From NCBI GenBank assembly GCA_000466585.1, contig KE993467.1, forward strand, positions 31,056-95,055: 64,000 bases of DNA. Direction: 5' to 3'. The notes under the pieces were generated by a model. That model was not told where the DNA came from. It saw only the letters and a list, made by a program, of their open reading frames with translations, and searched no databases. A program made the translations under genes and the position numbers. Numbering within the stretch: the first letter of the stretch is position 1; every line of letters starts with the position of its first letter. Of this stretch, positions 41,660-50,895 are shown in pieces. This DNA is from Clostridiales bacterium oral taxon 876 str. F0540 (GTDB taxonomy: Bacteria > Bacillota > Clostridia > Clostridiales > Clostridiaceae).

Positions 41660-43284
41660 TTTAAGTTAAGCTTTCTATATGTATTATCAAGTATTTCATC
41701 GGCATTAATACCTTCTACAGGATACTCCGAACAAGCATATGAAATTCTAATGTTTAAAGGAATATCCTTGTATTTAAAATTATTTAAGAAGTTAGATATA
41801 TCATTCAATTTATTTGAAGCGTTTTTAATATCTAAAAGATTAAATACAATATATATGTCTTCCTTCTCAAAACAGAGAATATTGTCATTTGTAGATAAAA
41901 GCTTGGAAATAATTCGACTTAACTCACCTTTAAAGGTTTCATAAAAATCCAAATTATATTTCTCAATTATTTCAGTATAATTAGTAAGTTCAATAATTGC
42001 TAAAGTGAAGAAAATCTTATTTTTAATATTGTACTCTATATATTTTACAAGACCATCATAGTTCTTATAAGTTATAGAATTATTTTTTATATTGGTATTG
42101 AGATAAAAATTAACCATTCCCATATGGCGGCCCAGTATACCTATCAGCTCTAATTCCTCGTTTAAGTTAAGATACCTGTCAAAACCTAAAATGAAAAAAC
42201 CGACGGCTTGATTGCTGTCTTTTATAGGAACAGCAGCAGTATATTTAATATCCTTTGATAGTGTATTAACTAAGTTTAGAGATTTTTTAAAATAACTGCT
42301 TTCTTTATATAAGGATACTCCGCTCATCAATTCATTGTAAACATGATTATCCGAAGTTGATGTAAATTTTAAATCCTCTAAACTAATTAATGCATTACAT
42401 TTATAAGTTATAGGATAAATTGAATTATAATTTTCACGTGCTATATATATGCCGCAAAAGTTGAAAGCAGTCATAGATTCGATTGTTTGTATTGTATGCT
42501 GAAGCTTTACTTTAAAGTCTGCTCTTGATATTAAAAAACTTGTACTTTCGGTTATAGTTTTTAAATTCTTATTAGAGTTCCTTAAAGTATCTAAGGAATT
42601 CAAGGAGAAACTAATGAAAATTATAAAAGCAGTCATAAAAACTACTGGCATATATCCATATAAATTATACAAATAGATTGAAAAACATGCTAAAACTGTG
42701 CAAGTAAGGAAATTTAATAATATGTAATATAGTCCATTTTCTAAGGTTATAAATATTAAAGTTTTATATTCAAATGATAAATTTATACAATATAAAATAT
42801 AATTTATTATAAGTACAAGTATGCTGAACAATATTACAGATGCCTGTTCATAGTTTCTTATGTAATATATGCTGTCTATTTTATCTATCAATAGGTGAGA
42901 TATAAAAACAGACAGTATTACCAAATTCCTATTAAATATGTGTACGTTTTCAGTTAATAGGTTTAACTTTTTTGAATTGTTAAATTCAATAGCAAAAGAA
43001 ATAAAATAACAAATAAATATTAACAGTGCAGTTATATATAAATTGAATTTTATATAGCATATAATAATTATAAAATCGCTGAAATTTATATTTGTTATCT
43101 TAAATTTGAGTGAATATTTATTTACTAGAACGAAAGAAAGCATTAAAATAATTAAGAAGATATAATCTTCAAAATATAAGGTAAGAGGGCTTGTACTGAA
43201 TTTATACACTGAAAAAATCACAATAAAAATAGAAAGAAAATAGTACAAAATTCTTATATTCTTGTTGACAAAATTATTATTCAT
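41644..43284 (-). CDS. Membrane protein with GAF-like and degenerate GGDEF domains
   Basis: The 546-aa protein has seven or eight N-terminal membrane segments (to about residue 225), a GAF-like region (about 250-400; FNFCGIYIARENY, YTAAVPIKDSNQAVGFFILGFDR) and a C-terminal domain with GGDEF-type layout (LAIIELTNYTEI, then SRIISKLL). At the place of the GGDEF motif it reads EKED (residues 473-476) followed by IYIVF, so diguanylate cyclase activity is very unlikely. It may bind a nucleotide or act as a sensor. AAGGTGG precedes the ATG. It faces the HD-GYP gene, and a functional link is possible. Confidence 0.75.
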   Translation of the reverse strand: MNNNFVNKNIRILYYFLSIFIVIFSVYKFSTSPLTLYFEDYIFLIILMLSFVLVNKYSLKFKITNINFSDFIIIICYIKFNLYITALLIFICYFISFAIEFNNSKKLNLLTENVHIFNRNLVILSVFISHLLIDKIDSIYYIRNYEQASVILFSILVLIINYILYCINLSFEYKTLIFITLENGLYYILLNFLTCTVLACFSIYLYNLYGYMPVVFMTAFIIFISFSLNSLDTLRNSNKNLKTITESTSFLISRADFKVKLQHTIQTIESMTAFNFCGIYIARENYNSIYPITYKCNALISLEDLKFTSTSDNHVYNELMSGVSLYKESSYFKKSLNLVNTLSKDIKYTAAVPIKDSNQAVGFFILGFDRYLNLNEELELIGILGRHMGMVNFYLNTNIKNNSITYKNYDGLVKYIEYNIKNKIFFTLAIIELTNYTEIIEKYNLDFYETFKGELSRIISKLLSTNDNILCFEKEDIYIVFNLLDIKNASNKLNDISNFLNNFKYKDIPLNIRISYACSEYPVEGINADEILDNTYRKLNLNKSAS

Positions 43285-43484
43285 GAAACCACCTTAATTA
43301 TTAAGTTTACTTAGTTTTTTTTATTATATCAAATAGGCAGGTAAATAAAAAGCAAATTTTAATGTATATACATTGCAAAAGCTCTATCATATTAGTGGTA
43401 CGATTAAGATTTTTGAATAATAGACATTTGTGACATCATTAATAGAGGTATTTTATTTCAATATATCATCGTAAGGAGAAAAAA

Positions 43485-44462
43485 ATGAAAGAAGATTTAA
43501 TAAAAAATATTATTGAAGGCATGAGCAGAGTTTTTAGCTATGGCATTATTGAGATCAGCAATGACTATAATTTAATGTCTTCATGGGCTTTAGTTAGAAA
43601 TATAGATATTAACAGTAAAAAAGTTATAGTTTTTGCGAGAGATGATGGTTTCGATTATATGAATTTATCTGAACACCTAAAAGAAATGCTTAATGTAAGT
43701 ATAGTGGAATTAAATAAAATAGTAATATCAGAAAGTATGAATGTTGATACATATGACGATGAAACAATAGTAATAAATTATAACGACAATAGCATTTTGT
43801 ATTATGGTACGAAGTCAGAACAAACTGTTAATGAGCTGCTAAATTTAAGCAGAAGTTTGCCTTCTGATAATAGCACTGTAAGCGAGAATAGAGATAAATA
43901 CTGGGTTACCTATAGTATTATTGCTTTAAATATAATAGCTTATATTGTAACAGCATTTTTATCGGGAAGTATTTTTGACAGCGATATAAATGTGCTTATA
44001 AATTTGGGAGCAAAATATAATGAACTTATAAATAGAGGAGAGTATTATAGGCTTATAACCTGTATGTTCCTTCATGGAGGATTATTGCATGTAGCACTTA
44101 ATATGTATGCTTTGTATTCAATCGGACCCTTGGTAGAAAGACTGTATGGAAAAACAAAATATATTGTAATATATTTTGCCAGCGGTATTCTATCTTCCAT
44201 ATTCAGCTACATGTTTTCTGACAATGTTTCTGTAGGTGCTTCTGGAGCTATTTTTGGACTTCTTGGAACTACTTTGGTATTTGCAGTGAAGAAAAGAAAA
44301 AATATAGGGAAAGATTTTTTAAGAAATATTGCCTCGGTAATTATAGTTAATCTGATTATAGGCTTTACTATGTCAAACATTGATAATTTTGGTCATCTAG
44401 GAGGGCTTGTTGGTGGAATTATTATAACTCTGATTTTAGATGGTATAAAGAAAAAAAGGTGA
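43485..44462 (+). CDS. Rhomboid family intramembrane serine protease
   Basis: The 325-aa protein has a soluble N-terminal domain of about 140 residues and a six-helix rhomboid core: RLITCMFLHGGLLHVALNMYALY with the HxxxxHxxxN motif, catalytic S253 in GASGAIFG and H304 in FGHLGG. It cleaves membrane proteins within or near their membrane segments. The N-terminal extension (EDLIKNIIEGMSRVFSYGIIEI) is not a domain I recognise but is usual in clostridial rhomboids. AAGGAG precedes the ATG. It ends in a shared terminator. Confidence 0.93.
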   Translation: MKEDLIKNIIEGMSRVFSYGIIEISNDYNLMSSWALVRNIDINSKKVIVFARDDGFDYMNLSEHLKEMLNVSIVELNKIVISESMNVDTYDDETIVINYNDNSILYYGTKSEQTVNELLNLSRSLPSDNSTVSENRDKYWVTYSIIALNIIAYIVTAFLSGSIFDSDINVLINLGAKYNELINRGEYYRLITCMFLHGGLLHVALNMYALYSIGPLVERLYGKTKYIVIYFASGILSSIFSYMFSDNVSVGASGAIFGLLGTTLVFAVKKRKNIGKDFLRNIASVIIVNLIIGFTMSNIDNFGHLGGLVGGIIITLILDGIKKKR

Positions 44463-44488
44463 GGACTTAGCTTAAGTCCTCACCTTTT
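44454..44488. terminator. Bidirectional terminator between rhomboid and FtsH-like genes
   Basis: A 16-bp perfect stem (AAAAGGTGAGGACTTA and complement) with a 3-nt loop; the left arm includes the stop of the rhomboid gene. Confidence 0.9.
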
Positions 44489-44493
44489 ATATA

Positions 44494-46236
44494 CTAAGAA
44501 GCAAGTTCCTCTATATCTTTGTCCAGAAGAGTCTCTTTTTCTATTAATCTTTCTGTAATATTTTCAAGGAGATCCCTATTATCAGTAATTATTTTCTTCA
44601 CTTCTTCGTATAGACTATCGATAGTGTTTTTACACTCATTAACAATGCTGTCTGTGCCTGAGTAGTTTAAGTGAGAAAGCTCTTCAAGATTTAGAAGACC
44701 TAATGTATCTCCCATACCATACTGTGTAATCATGCTGGAGACCATCCTGGTTGTCTGCTGAAAATCATTATAAGCTCCTGTTGTAATAAAATCGCTTCCA
44801 AAAATAATTTCTTCAGCAGCTCTTCCGGCAAGTAAAACCATTATCCTTCTCTTTAAATAATCCTTATTTTGATAAAGTTTATCTTCAGGAATGCTTAAGG
44901 TATAGCCGCCGGCACCTTTGCTTGTTGGTATAATAGTTACCTTTGAAAGCTTATCATCAGGAAGCACCTTTAGAGTTAATAATGCATGTCCAGCTTCGTG
45001 ATAAGCTGTTATTTTTTTATCCTTTTCTTTAATATGATCTCTGTTTATCTTCTCATAGCCGGCTAATACTATTGAATAAGCCTTATCCATATGAAGGTCA
45101 GTTATAAACTTGTCCTCATCTTTGGCAGCAAGTATTGCAGCTTCATTAACCAAGCTTTCAAGCTTAGCGCCGGAGAAATAAGAAGTTTTTTGAGCCCACT
45201 CATGTATATTTATATCTTTTACAGGCTTATTTTTTAAGTGCAGTTCTAATATCTTTTCTCTCGCAGCTACATCAGGCAGATTAATTTCTATATGTCTATC
45301 AAATCTTCCAGGTCTTAAAAGCGCAGGATCAAGGGTATCAAGCCTGTTTGTAGCGGCAATAACAACAATACCTTCTTTTTCATTAAAGCCTGACATTTCT
45401 GTTAAAAGAGCGTTAAGAGTCTGGTCTTTTTCTTCAGAACCGCCTCCTGCTCTTCCGCCATCTCTTTTTTTACCTATTGCATCTATTTCATCTATAAATA
45501 TTACAGCCTTTCCATGACCCTTTGCTTTTTTAAATAGCTGTCTTATTCTGCTAGCGCCAACCCCTACATATACCTGAACGAAGTCAGAACCGGACATAGC
45601 ATAAAAAGGAACACCAGCTTCTCCGGCAACTGCTTTAGCTAAAAGTGTTTTACCTGTACCGGGCTCACCATAGAGCATAATACCTTTAGGCATTCTTGCA
45701 CCATAAGCATTATACTTTTCCGGATTTTTAAGAAAGTCTACTATATCTTTTACACTTTCCTTGGCTTCTTCATTACCTGCAACAGAGTCAAAAGAGTAGG
45801 CAGCATTTGAAACAGCGGAAACATCAAGAGCATCCACTCCTTTCAGCTTTTTTGAGCTTAGACTTGATGATTTAACTGTCATTACAGCCATAAATACTAA
45901 TGAAGCGCTTAATAAAAAGGTAGGTATAGCTTGCTTTGCAGATAGTGGTGAGTTCTCTGAAACATTGATTCCTTGCTTTAAAAGCTCTTCTTTAAAACTA
46001 TTAGTTCTTGGATTATCTGTTTCGTAAGTAGTTCCATCATTTAGTTTAACTTTTATCTTTGGTGAGCTAGTAACATATACTGTAGAAACATTTTTAGATG
46101 CTACATCCTTCATAAAGTCAACATACAGCTTGTCAGACTTTGAGGGACTGCCTATATTAAATATTAGGAGCAATACTATAGATAAAAGCGCCACTGCCAT
46201 TGGAATGTACAAATACTTCTTTTTATTTTTATTCAT
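44494..46236 (-). CDS. FtsH-type ATP-dependent zinc metalloprotease, divergent form
   Basis: The 580-aa protein has two membrane segments (about 8-28 and 104-122) around a short external domain, an AAA domain (Walker A GEPGTGKT 190-197, Walker B FIDEIDA 247-253, arginine-finger region RPGRFDR 308-314) and an M41 protease domain with zinc motif HEAGH 413-417. Compared with standard FtsH it is shorter, has FVQVYVGVG at the pore instead of FVEMFVGVG, and GSEEKDQTLNALLTEMSGF at the second region. It degrades membrane and short-lived proteins. This is probably an additional FtsH paralog rather than the main one. AGGAGG precedes the ATG. Confidence 0.9.
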   Translation of the reverse strand: MNKNKKKYLYIPMAVALLSIVLLLIFNIGSPSKSDKLYVDFMKDVASKNVSTVYVTSSPKIKVKLNDGTTYETDNPRTNSFKEELLKQGINVSENSPLSAKQAIPTFLLSASLVFMAVMTVKSSSLSSKKLKGVDALDVSAVSNAAYSFDSVAGNEEAKESVKDIVDFLKNPEKYNAYGARMPKGIMLYGEPGTGKTLLAKAVAGEAGVPFYAMSGSDFVQVYVGVGASRIRQLFKKAKGHGKAVIFIDEIDAIGKKRDGGRAGGGSEEKDQTLNALLTEMSGFNEKEGIVVIAATNRLDTLDPALLRPGRFDRHIEINLPDVAAREKILELHLKNKPVKDINIHEWAQKTSYFSGAKLESLVNEAAILAAKDEDKFITDLHMDKAYSIVLAGYEKINRDHIKEKDKKITAYHEAGHALLTLKVLPDDKLSKVTIIPTSKGAGGYTLSIPEDKLYQNKDYLKRRIMVLLAGRAAEEIIFGSDFITTGAYNDFQQTTRMVSSMITQYGMGDTLGLLNLEELSHLNYSGTDSIVNECKNTIDSLYEEVKKIITDNRDLLENITERLIEKETLLDKDIEELAS

Positions 46237-46388
46237 AATATCCTCCTTAATTGAATCCTTGTTTTATATGTTTGAGCTTGCATGTTATATGTGCCTTACA
46301 AGATACTATTATATAGATTTAAAATTTTAAGTCTAACGAAAATCATAAAATTTGCTAAAGTAAATTATGTTAAAGAATAAAATGGATG

Positions 46389-46416
46389 TTGCATAAATTG
46401 TTTTTTAATATATACT
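46389..46416 (+). promoter_or_regulatory. Candidate promoter of the DUF1232 gene
   Basis: TTGCAT (46389-46394) and TATACT (46411-46416) with 16-nt spacing, 42 nt upstream of the likely start. Confidence 0.45.
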
Positions 46417-46458
46417 TTAATTATTGGACTTTAAAGGTTAATGATAGGGGGAAGTGCT

Positions 46459-47439
46459 GTGAAGCTTACAAGTATTAAGGCAAAGGTAACATCTAAAGAT
46501 ATTTTAGAAGCAATTGAAGAGTATGTAAAAGTAGAAGGTTTAAATATAAAGGAAATAGAAATAAATGATTTTATTGTTGTAAAAGGAAGCTATAAAAAAG
46601 GTGTTGAAATTCCTTTTCAAGCAACAGTAGGAATAGGCGGCATAAGAGAAAATATAATCAATGTTAAAATATTTGAATTTAAGGTAGCAAAGCTTGGAAT
46701 AATGAGTTCTGTTAAGAATTTTGCGCTAAAGACTGCTTTAAAGGATTTCTCTGAAAATGGTATTACAGTTGATAAGGATAATTTGATTATAGATTTAAAC
46801 ATAATAGCTAAGCTGGTACCTTTTGTTTATTTTAATCTTAAAGCTATTAATTTGATAGATAATAGCATAGAAGTCGAAGCAGAAGACATAATATATGCGC
46901 CAGATAAAGAAGTTTCTGAATTTAAGAAAAAAGAAAAAAATAATGAGAAAACACAAAACACTTTAGAAGATGGGTACACTAAGGTTAGAGATAATATCGA
47001 AAGTAAGGTTCCGGAAAAGTATAAAGACATAGTAGAGTATGCAATGCTTGTGCCGGATATAGGCGCGCTTCTTTGGAGATTATTTAAGGATAAGAGAGTA
47101 GATATTAAGACTAAGATGCTGGTTGGAGGATTGATAGCTTATATTGCATCTCCAATTGATATAATACCTGATTTTATACCTCTTGTAGGCAAGATTGATG
47201 ATGTTGCAATAGTATTTTTTGCAATGAATAAAATTATTAATGAAGTTCCGGAGGAAGTTATATTATCTAATTGGACCGGAAAAGAAGATATAATAAAAAT
47301 TATAAGAGATGGTGTAGCATTTATATCAAAAATGGTAGGGAGCCAAAATGTGGGTAAACTCTTGGATTATGTAAAAAAGCTGAGAGTAAAGGGAGTAAAA
47401 GAGGAGAAGGAAGATGAAAAGCGTTACGATATACACTGA
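46459..47439 (+). CDS. DUF1232 (YkvA-like) domain protein
   Basis: The 326-aa protein has an N-terminal half of about 160 residues that is beta-rich with no named domain, a charged linker (KKKEKNNEKTQN) and a C-terminal DUF1232 region with SPIDIIPDFIPLVGKIDDVAIV, a short hydrophobic hairpin. The role of DUF1232 is unknown; a membrane association is likely. GTG 46459 is chosen with AGGGGG 8 nt upstream; ATG 46441 lies before it. Its last 26 nt overlap the start of rnhA in another frame, so the two are probably translated from one transcript. Confidence 0.8.
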   Translation: MKLTSIKAKVTSKDILEAIEEYVKVEGLNIKEIEINDFIVVKGSYKKGVEIPFQATVGIGGIRENIINVKIFEFKVAKLGIMSSVKNFALKTALKDFSENGITVDKDNLIIDLNIIAKLVPFVYFNLKAINLIDNSIEVEAEDIIYAPDKEVSEFKKKEKNNEKTQNTLEDGYTKVRDNIESKVPEKYKDIVEYAMLVPDIGALLWRLFKDKRVDIKTKMLVGGLIAYIASPIDIIPDFIPLVGKIDDVAIVFFAMNKIINEVPEEVILSNWTGKEDIIKIIRDGVAFISKMVGSQNVGKLLDYVKKLRVKGVKEEKEDEKRYDIH

Positions 47440-47866
47440 TGGAGCCTGCAGAGGGAATGGTAAGGAAAATACAATAGGAGCATTTGGAATTGTATTTATG
47501 TATAATGGTGTTAAGAAAGAGGTAAAGCAGGCGTTTAGAAATACGACCAATAATATTATGGAACTCTCCGCCGTGATACAAGCTTTATCTATGCTTAAAG
47601 AACCCTGCGAGGTTAAACTATACAGTGATTCGGCATATGTAATAAATGCAATTAATCAAAAATGGATAGATAATTGGCAAAGAAATGGTTGGAAAAGCGC
47701 AAGTAAGGAACCTGTAAAAAACAGAGAACTTTGGGAAAAGCTTATAGGACTTTTGAAATACCATAAGGTTCAGTTTATTAAAGTTAAAGGTCATTCAGAC
47801 AACGAATTAAACAATAGATGTGATGAACTTGCTAATGAAGCAATGGATGAATTAAAAGAACTATAG
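47414..47866 (+). CDS. rnhA: Ribonuclease HI
   Basis: The 150-aa enzyme has the RNase H catalytic carboxylates: D8 in YTDGACRGNG, the Glu in NIMELSAV, D71 in LYSDSAYV and a late Asp in NNRCDELANE, plus the handle region with WIDNWQRNGW. It degrades the RNA of RNA-DNA hybrids. AGAGGAGAAGGAAG before the ATG is a strong site that lies inside the end of the DUF1232 gene. Overlap of 26 nt suggests co-expression. Confidence 0.94.
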   Translation: MKSVTIYTDGACRGNGKENTIGAFGIVFMYNGVKKEVKQAFRNTTNNIMELSAVIQALSMLKEPCEVKLYSDSAYVINAINQKWIDNWQRNGWKSASKEPVKNRELWEKLIGLLKYHKVQFIKVKGHSDNELNNRCDELANEAMDELKEL

Positions 47867-47942
47867 AAGTAATTTCAAGGTTTAATAAAATGAAAATTGC
47901 ATACTCTAATGATATACTATATTGAAAGGAGTGTATTTGAGT

Positions 47943-48113
47943 ATGGGATTTTTAAAAGGTGTTACCACAGGTGCTATGATTGGCGCTGCTGCAGGAATGT
48001 TAATAGCTCCTCAGCTTAACAGAAATTCAAGAAAGCGATTGAGAAGATCCGGCGATATGATGATGGGCATAATTGGTGATATTCAAGATGATATTATGCG
48101 TAAAATGAGATAG
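47943..48113 (+). CDS. YtxH-like small membrane protein
   Basis: The 56-aa product (MGFLKGVTTGAMIGAAAGML at the start) has one glycine/alanine-rich membrane segment followed by a basic stretch RNSRKRLRRS, as in YtxH-type proteins. AAAGGAGTG lies upstream. ATG 47943 is 11 nt from that site; TTG 47937 is closer and cannot be excluded. Function is unknown; some relatives are stress-induced. A perfect hairpin follows. Confidence 0.78.
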   Translation: MGFLKGVTTGAMIGAAAGMLIAPQLNRNSRKRLRRSGDMMMGIIGDIQDDIMRKMR

Positions 48114-48122
48114 ATTTTAGTG

Positions 48123-48155
48123 AAAGCTCGAGAATTATCAATTCTCGAGCTTTTT
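48123..48155 (+). terminator. Terminator of the YtxH-like gene
   Basis: A 14-bp perfect stem AAAGCTCGAGAATT / AATTCTCGAGCTTT with a 3-nt loop, followed by TT. Confidence 0.85.
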
Positions 48156-48203
48156 GTGCATATTTTGAAAATAAATAAAAAATTAGTCTAAAATTCAAAA
48201 ATA

Positions 48204-48212
48204 TGATATAAT
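48204..48212 (+). promoter_or_regulatory. Extended -10 promoter of the HTH-TPR pair
   Basis: TGATATAAT is an extended -10 element 70 nt upstream of the first HTH-TPR gene, in the context of a poor -35. Confidence 0.45.
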
Positions 48213-48282
48213 AGTATTAATATCTTGCGGTTTTTGTTATGATAACCTAAATATTTATATCTATTATGAAGGATGCGTGGTT

Positions 48283-49590
48283 ATGGAAATTTTAGCTTTG
48301 GGGGAAAAAATAAAAAGAAGACGAAAAGAATTAAACATGACGCTTAAAGATTTGGCCGGGGATAGGATTACTCCAGGTCAAATAAGTTTAGTGGAATCAG
48401 GTAAGTCTAATCCAAGTATGGATCTTTTAGAGTATTTGGCCGGAGCGCTAAACACTTCCATAGAGTATTTGATGGAATCAGAAGAAGCACAAGCAGAGAA
48501 AATATGTACTTATTTTGAAAATATTATTACAGCATTTATATTAAACGAAAATTTTTCTTGTGCAGAAAAATATGTAGAGACTGCGATAGACTATGCTGAT
48601 AAATATAATTTAGAATATAGAAAAGCAAAAAATTTATTCTTGCGCGGAATTATATACATGAAGCAGGGGGAAATTTCTAAATGCCAACAGCTTTTTTTAG
48701 CAGCTAACATTTTATTTATTAAATTGAACTGCAGCGAAGACATAATAAATACCTTTCTTAAACTTGGAATTATAACACTTAATATGAAGGCCTATAATTC
48801 TTCTTACAGCTATTTTAAACAGGCTGAAAAGGTGTTTACTGATAATAATATAGGAAATGATTTTTTACTGGGTGAAATATATTATTATATAGCCTATACA
48901 TACCATAAGCTGGAAAATAATAATGAAGCAATTAGATATTGTAGTTTGGCTAAGGAAAAGTTTATGGAGCTAGATAATAAAAAAGATTATGCAAAGACTT
49001 TATTAAAATTATCTCTTGATTACAGTAGTAAAGGAGATATTAACAATGCAATAAAATACTCAAAAAAAAGCATGGACGAATTTAAAGACGTGCATAATTT
49101 AGATTATTTAGCAGAGATTGAGAATAATCTTGGAAGATTATTTTTCGAATATGAGAATTATAGTGAAGCCTTTGAGCATTTAAATAAATCTAAAAAAATT
49201 AGAGAAGATATAGACAAGGTAAAATTAGTTGAAACCTTATTAAGCATGTGTGATATCTATATTAAGCTTAAGGATATTGAAAATTCAAGCAGAATATTAC
49301 AGGAGATATATAAATACATTGGAAGCTGCAAGAATAGAATTCTGATTGAGTATTATATTTTAAAGTATAGGGTTATGTGTTTACAGGGCGATATTACTAA
49401 TGCAGAAAATACTTTAAACGAAGCATTGTTATATGCTTCTTCAATGGGATATGACAAAGAAAAAGCAGATATTGCCATAATGCTTGGTAAGTTTTATATT
49501 GATAACGGAAAGAGCAAAGAGGCTGCTGAACTTTTATCAAGAGGTATACAAGCCTTTAAGGCTATAGGTGCTTTTAAAGATTTTGAATGA
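48283..49590 (+). CDS. Helix-turn-helix regulator with TPR repeats, copy 1
   Basis: The 435-aa protein has an N-terminal XRE-type helix-turn-helix (residues 5-60; GEKIKRRRKELNMTLKDLAG, GQISLVESGKSNPS) and then about eight TPR-like helix pairs to the C-terminus (YSSYFKQAEKVF-like and SYYF repeats). This layout recalls RRNPP peptide-sensing regulators (PlcR, NprR, Rgg), but no short peptide gene is seen beside it. ATG 48283 has AGGA 9 nt upstream. A paralog starts 25 nt downstream, so the two form an operon. Confidence 0.87.
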   Translation: MEILALGEKIKRRRKELNMTLKDLAGDRITPGQISLVESGKSNPSMDLLEYLAGALNTSIEYLMESEEAQAEKICTYFENIITAFILNENFSCAEKYVETAIDYADKYNLEYRKAKNLFLRGIIYMKQGEISKCQQLFLAANILFIKLNCSEDIINTFLKLGIITLNMKAYNSSYSYFKQAEKVFTDNNIGNDFLLGEIYYYIAYTYHKLENNNEAIRYCSLAKEKFMELDNKKDYAKTLLKLSLDYSSKGDINNAIKYSKKSMDEFKDVHNLDYLAEIENNLGRLFFEYENYSEAFEHLNKSKKIREDIDKVKLVETLLSMCDIYIKLKDIENSSRILQEIYKYIGSCKNRILIEYYILKYRVMCLQGDITNAENTLNEALLYASSMGYDKEKADIAIMLGKFYIDNGKSKEAAELLSRGIQAFKAIGAFKDFE

Positions 49591-49615
49591 TAGGCATTAG
49601 TTTGGGGGGAAACAG

Positions 49616-50869
49616 GTGGAAATACTGTCAACTGGTGAAAAGATAAAAAGGGCACGAATTTATAAAGGATATACTTTAAAGGATATTTGTGGTGACAAAA
49701 TATCTATATCTAAAATGAGCTGTATCGAAAATGATAAAGCGGAAGCTGAGGAATGGATAATAGAATATATTTCGGAACTGCTAAACTTAGACAAAGAATA
49801 TTTAATGCAAAATATAAAAGAGCAGATAATACAGAGCATAGCCTTTTTGGAAGTAAATAAATCCATAGAAAATTATGAACAGGAAGTTTTGTACAGCCTG
49901 GGTTTTGCAGAAAAGTATGAGTATTACGACCTTTGTTTTAAACTTATACATTTGATTTTTAACTATCATATTGATAGGGACGAGCTGGAGAAGGTCCAAT
50001 GTCTTACGTCTAAGTATTATGAGTATTATCAAAAGTGTTATGTTGATGAAAATTATCTTACATATTATATGGATATTGCCAGATTTTTATTTAGCAATAA
50101 AGACTACTCTCAAGCTGCCAACTACTATAATAACGTAAGGAAATCTTCAAAGGAAAAAAAGAAGCTTACTATCCTTGCTAAAGCCACATATAACGAAGCT
50201 GCATGCTATATTATGCTGAGAAATTATGAAAGAGCATATGAAATTGCTGTGCGTCTTGAAGAATTGGTTGAGCATTTAGATAAGGATTTAGGAAAAGCTG
50301 AAGTATACCATATGCTTGCAATGCTTTCATTAATTATGGATAAGGGTAAGTTTGAGGAATACGAAATAAAATCTTATGAGCTTTATGGATTCAACAGAGA
50401 GGCAAAATCGAAGGCAATCTATAATTACGCAGCTACAATGTTTGATGTAAAATTAGATGAAAAAGCCATGAAATACATTAAGGATGCTCTTGAACTTTAT
50501 CCTAAAGATAATAAAGAAAAATTAGTTAAGTTTATGCTGCTTGTTGTAGATGAGCTTTTAGATAATAATATCCTGGAGTATGCTCAGGATATTTGCGATG
50601 ATGCTTTAGATAATTCTATAAGCCTCGACAATGTTGAGTTTATAGAAAGAAGTTATTATTTAAAATCACGCATACTTCAAAAACAAAATGATTTTATTTC
50701 CGCAGAAATGTACATGAATTTATCTTTAGATGCGCTTTTAAGATTCGGAACAAAGAAACAAATATATGAAAGATATATGGAAATGGGATATATGTATTCA
50801 AACTTATCGCAAGTAAGCGAGGCGCTCAAGTATTTTAATTTAGCAATAATAATGGAAAAGAAGATGTAG
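49616..50869 (+). CDS. Helix-turn-helix regulator with TPR repeats, copy 2
   Basis: The 417-aa paralog begins MEILSTGEKIKRARIYKGYT, nearly the same as copy 1, and continues with TPR-like repeats (EYYDLCFKLIHLIF, YSQAANYYNNVRKS, ALKYFNLAI). Its helix-turn-helix is less regular (ISISKMSCIENDKAEAEEW), with the usual small residues of the recognition part changed, so DNA binding may be weaker or different. GTG 49616 has GGGGGGAAACAG upstream. The two proteins may form a heteromer or one may modulate the other. Confidence 0.83.
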   Translation: MEILSTGEKIKRARIYKGYTLKDICGDKISISKMSCIENDKAEAEEWIIEYISELLNLDKEYLMQNIKEQIIQSIAFLEVNKSIENYEQEVLYSLGFAEKYEYYDLCFKLIHLIFNYHIDRDELEKVQCLTSKYYEYYQKCYVDENYLTYYMDIARFLFSNKDYSQAANYYNNVRKSSKEKKKLTILAKATYNEAACYIMLRNYERAYEIAVRLEELVEHLDKDLGKAEVYHMLAMLSLIMDKGKFEEYEIKSYELYGFNREAKSKAIYNYAATMFDVKLDEKAMKYIKDALELYPKDNKEKLVKFMLLVVDELLDNNILEYAQDICDDALDNSISLDNVEFIERSYYLKSRILQKQNDFISAEMYMNLSLDALLRFGTKKQIYERYMEMGYMYSNLSQVSEALKYFNLAIIMEKKM

Positions 50870-50895
50870 TCCTATTGAGACTTCATCTTCTTTTC
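50855..50895. terminator. Bidirectional terminator between HTH-TPR 2 and gatD
   Basis: A 17-bp stem with one mismatch (arms 50855-50871 and 50879-50895) and a 7-nt loop. It covers the ends of both convergent coding regions, which are only 2 nt apart. Confidence 0.8.
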
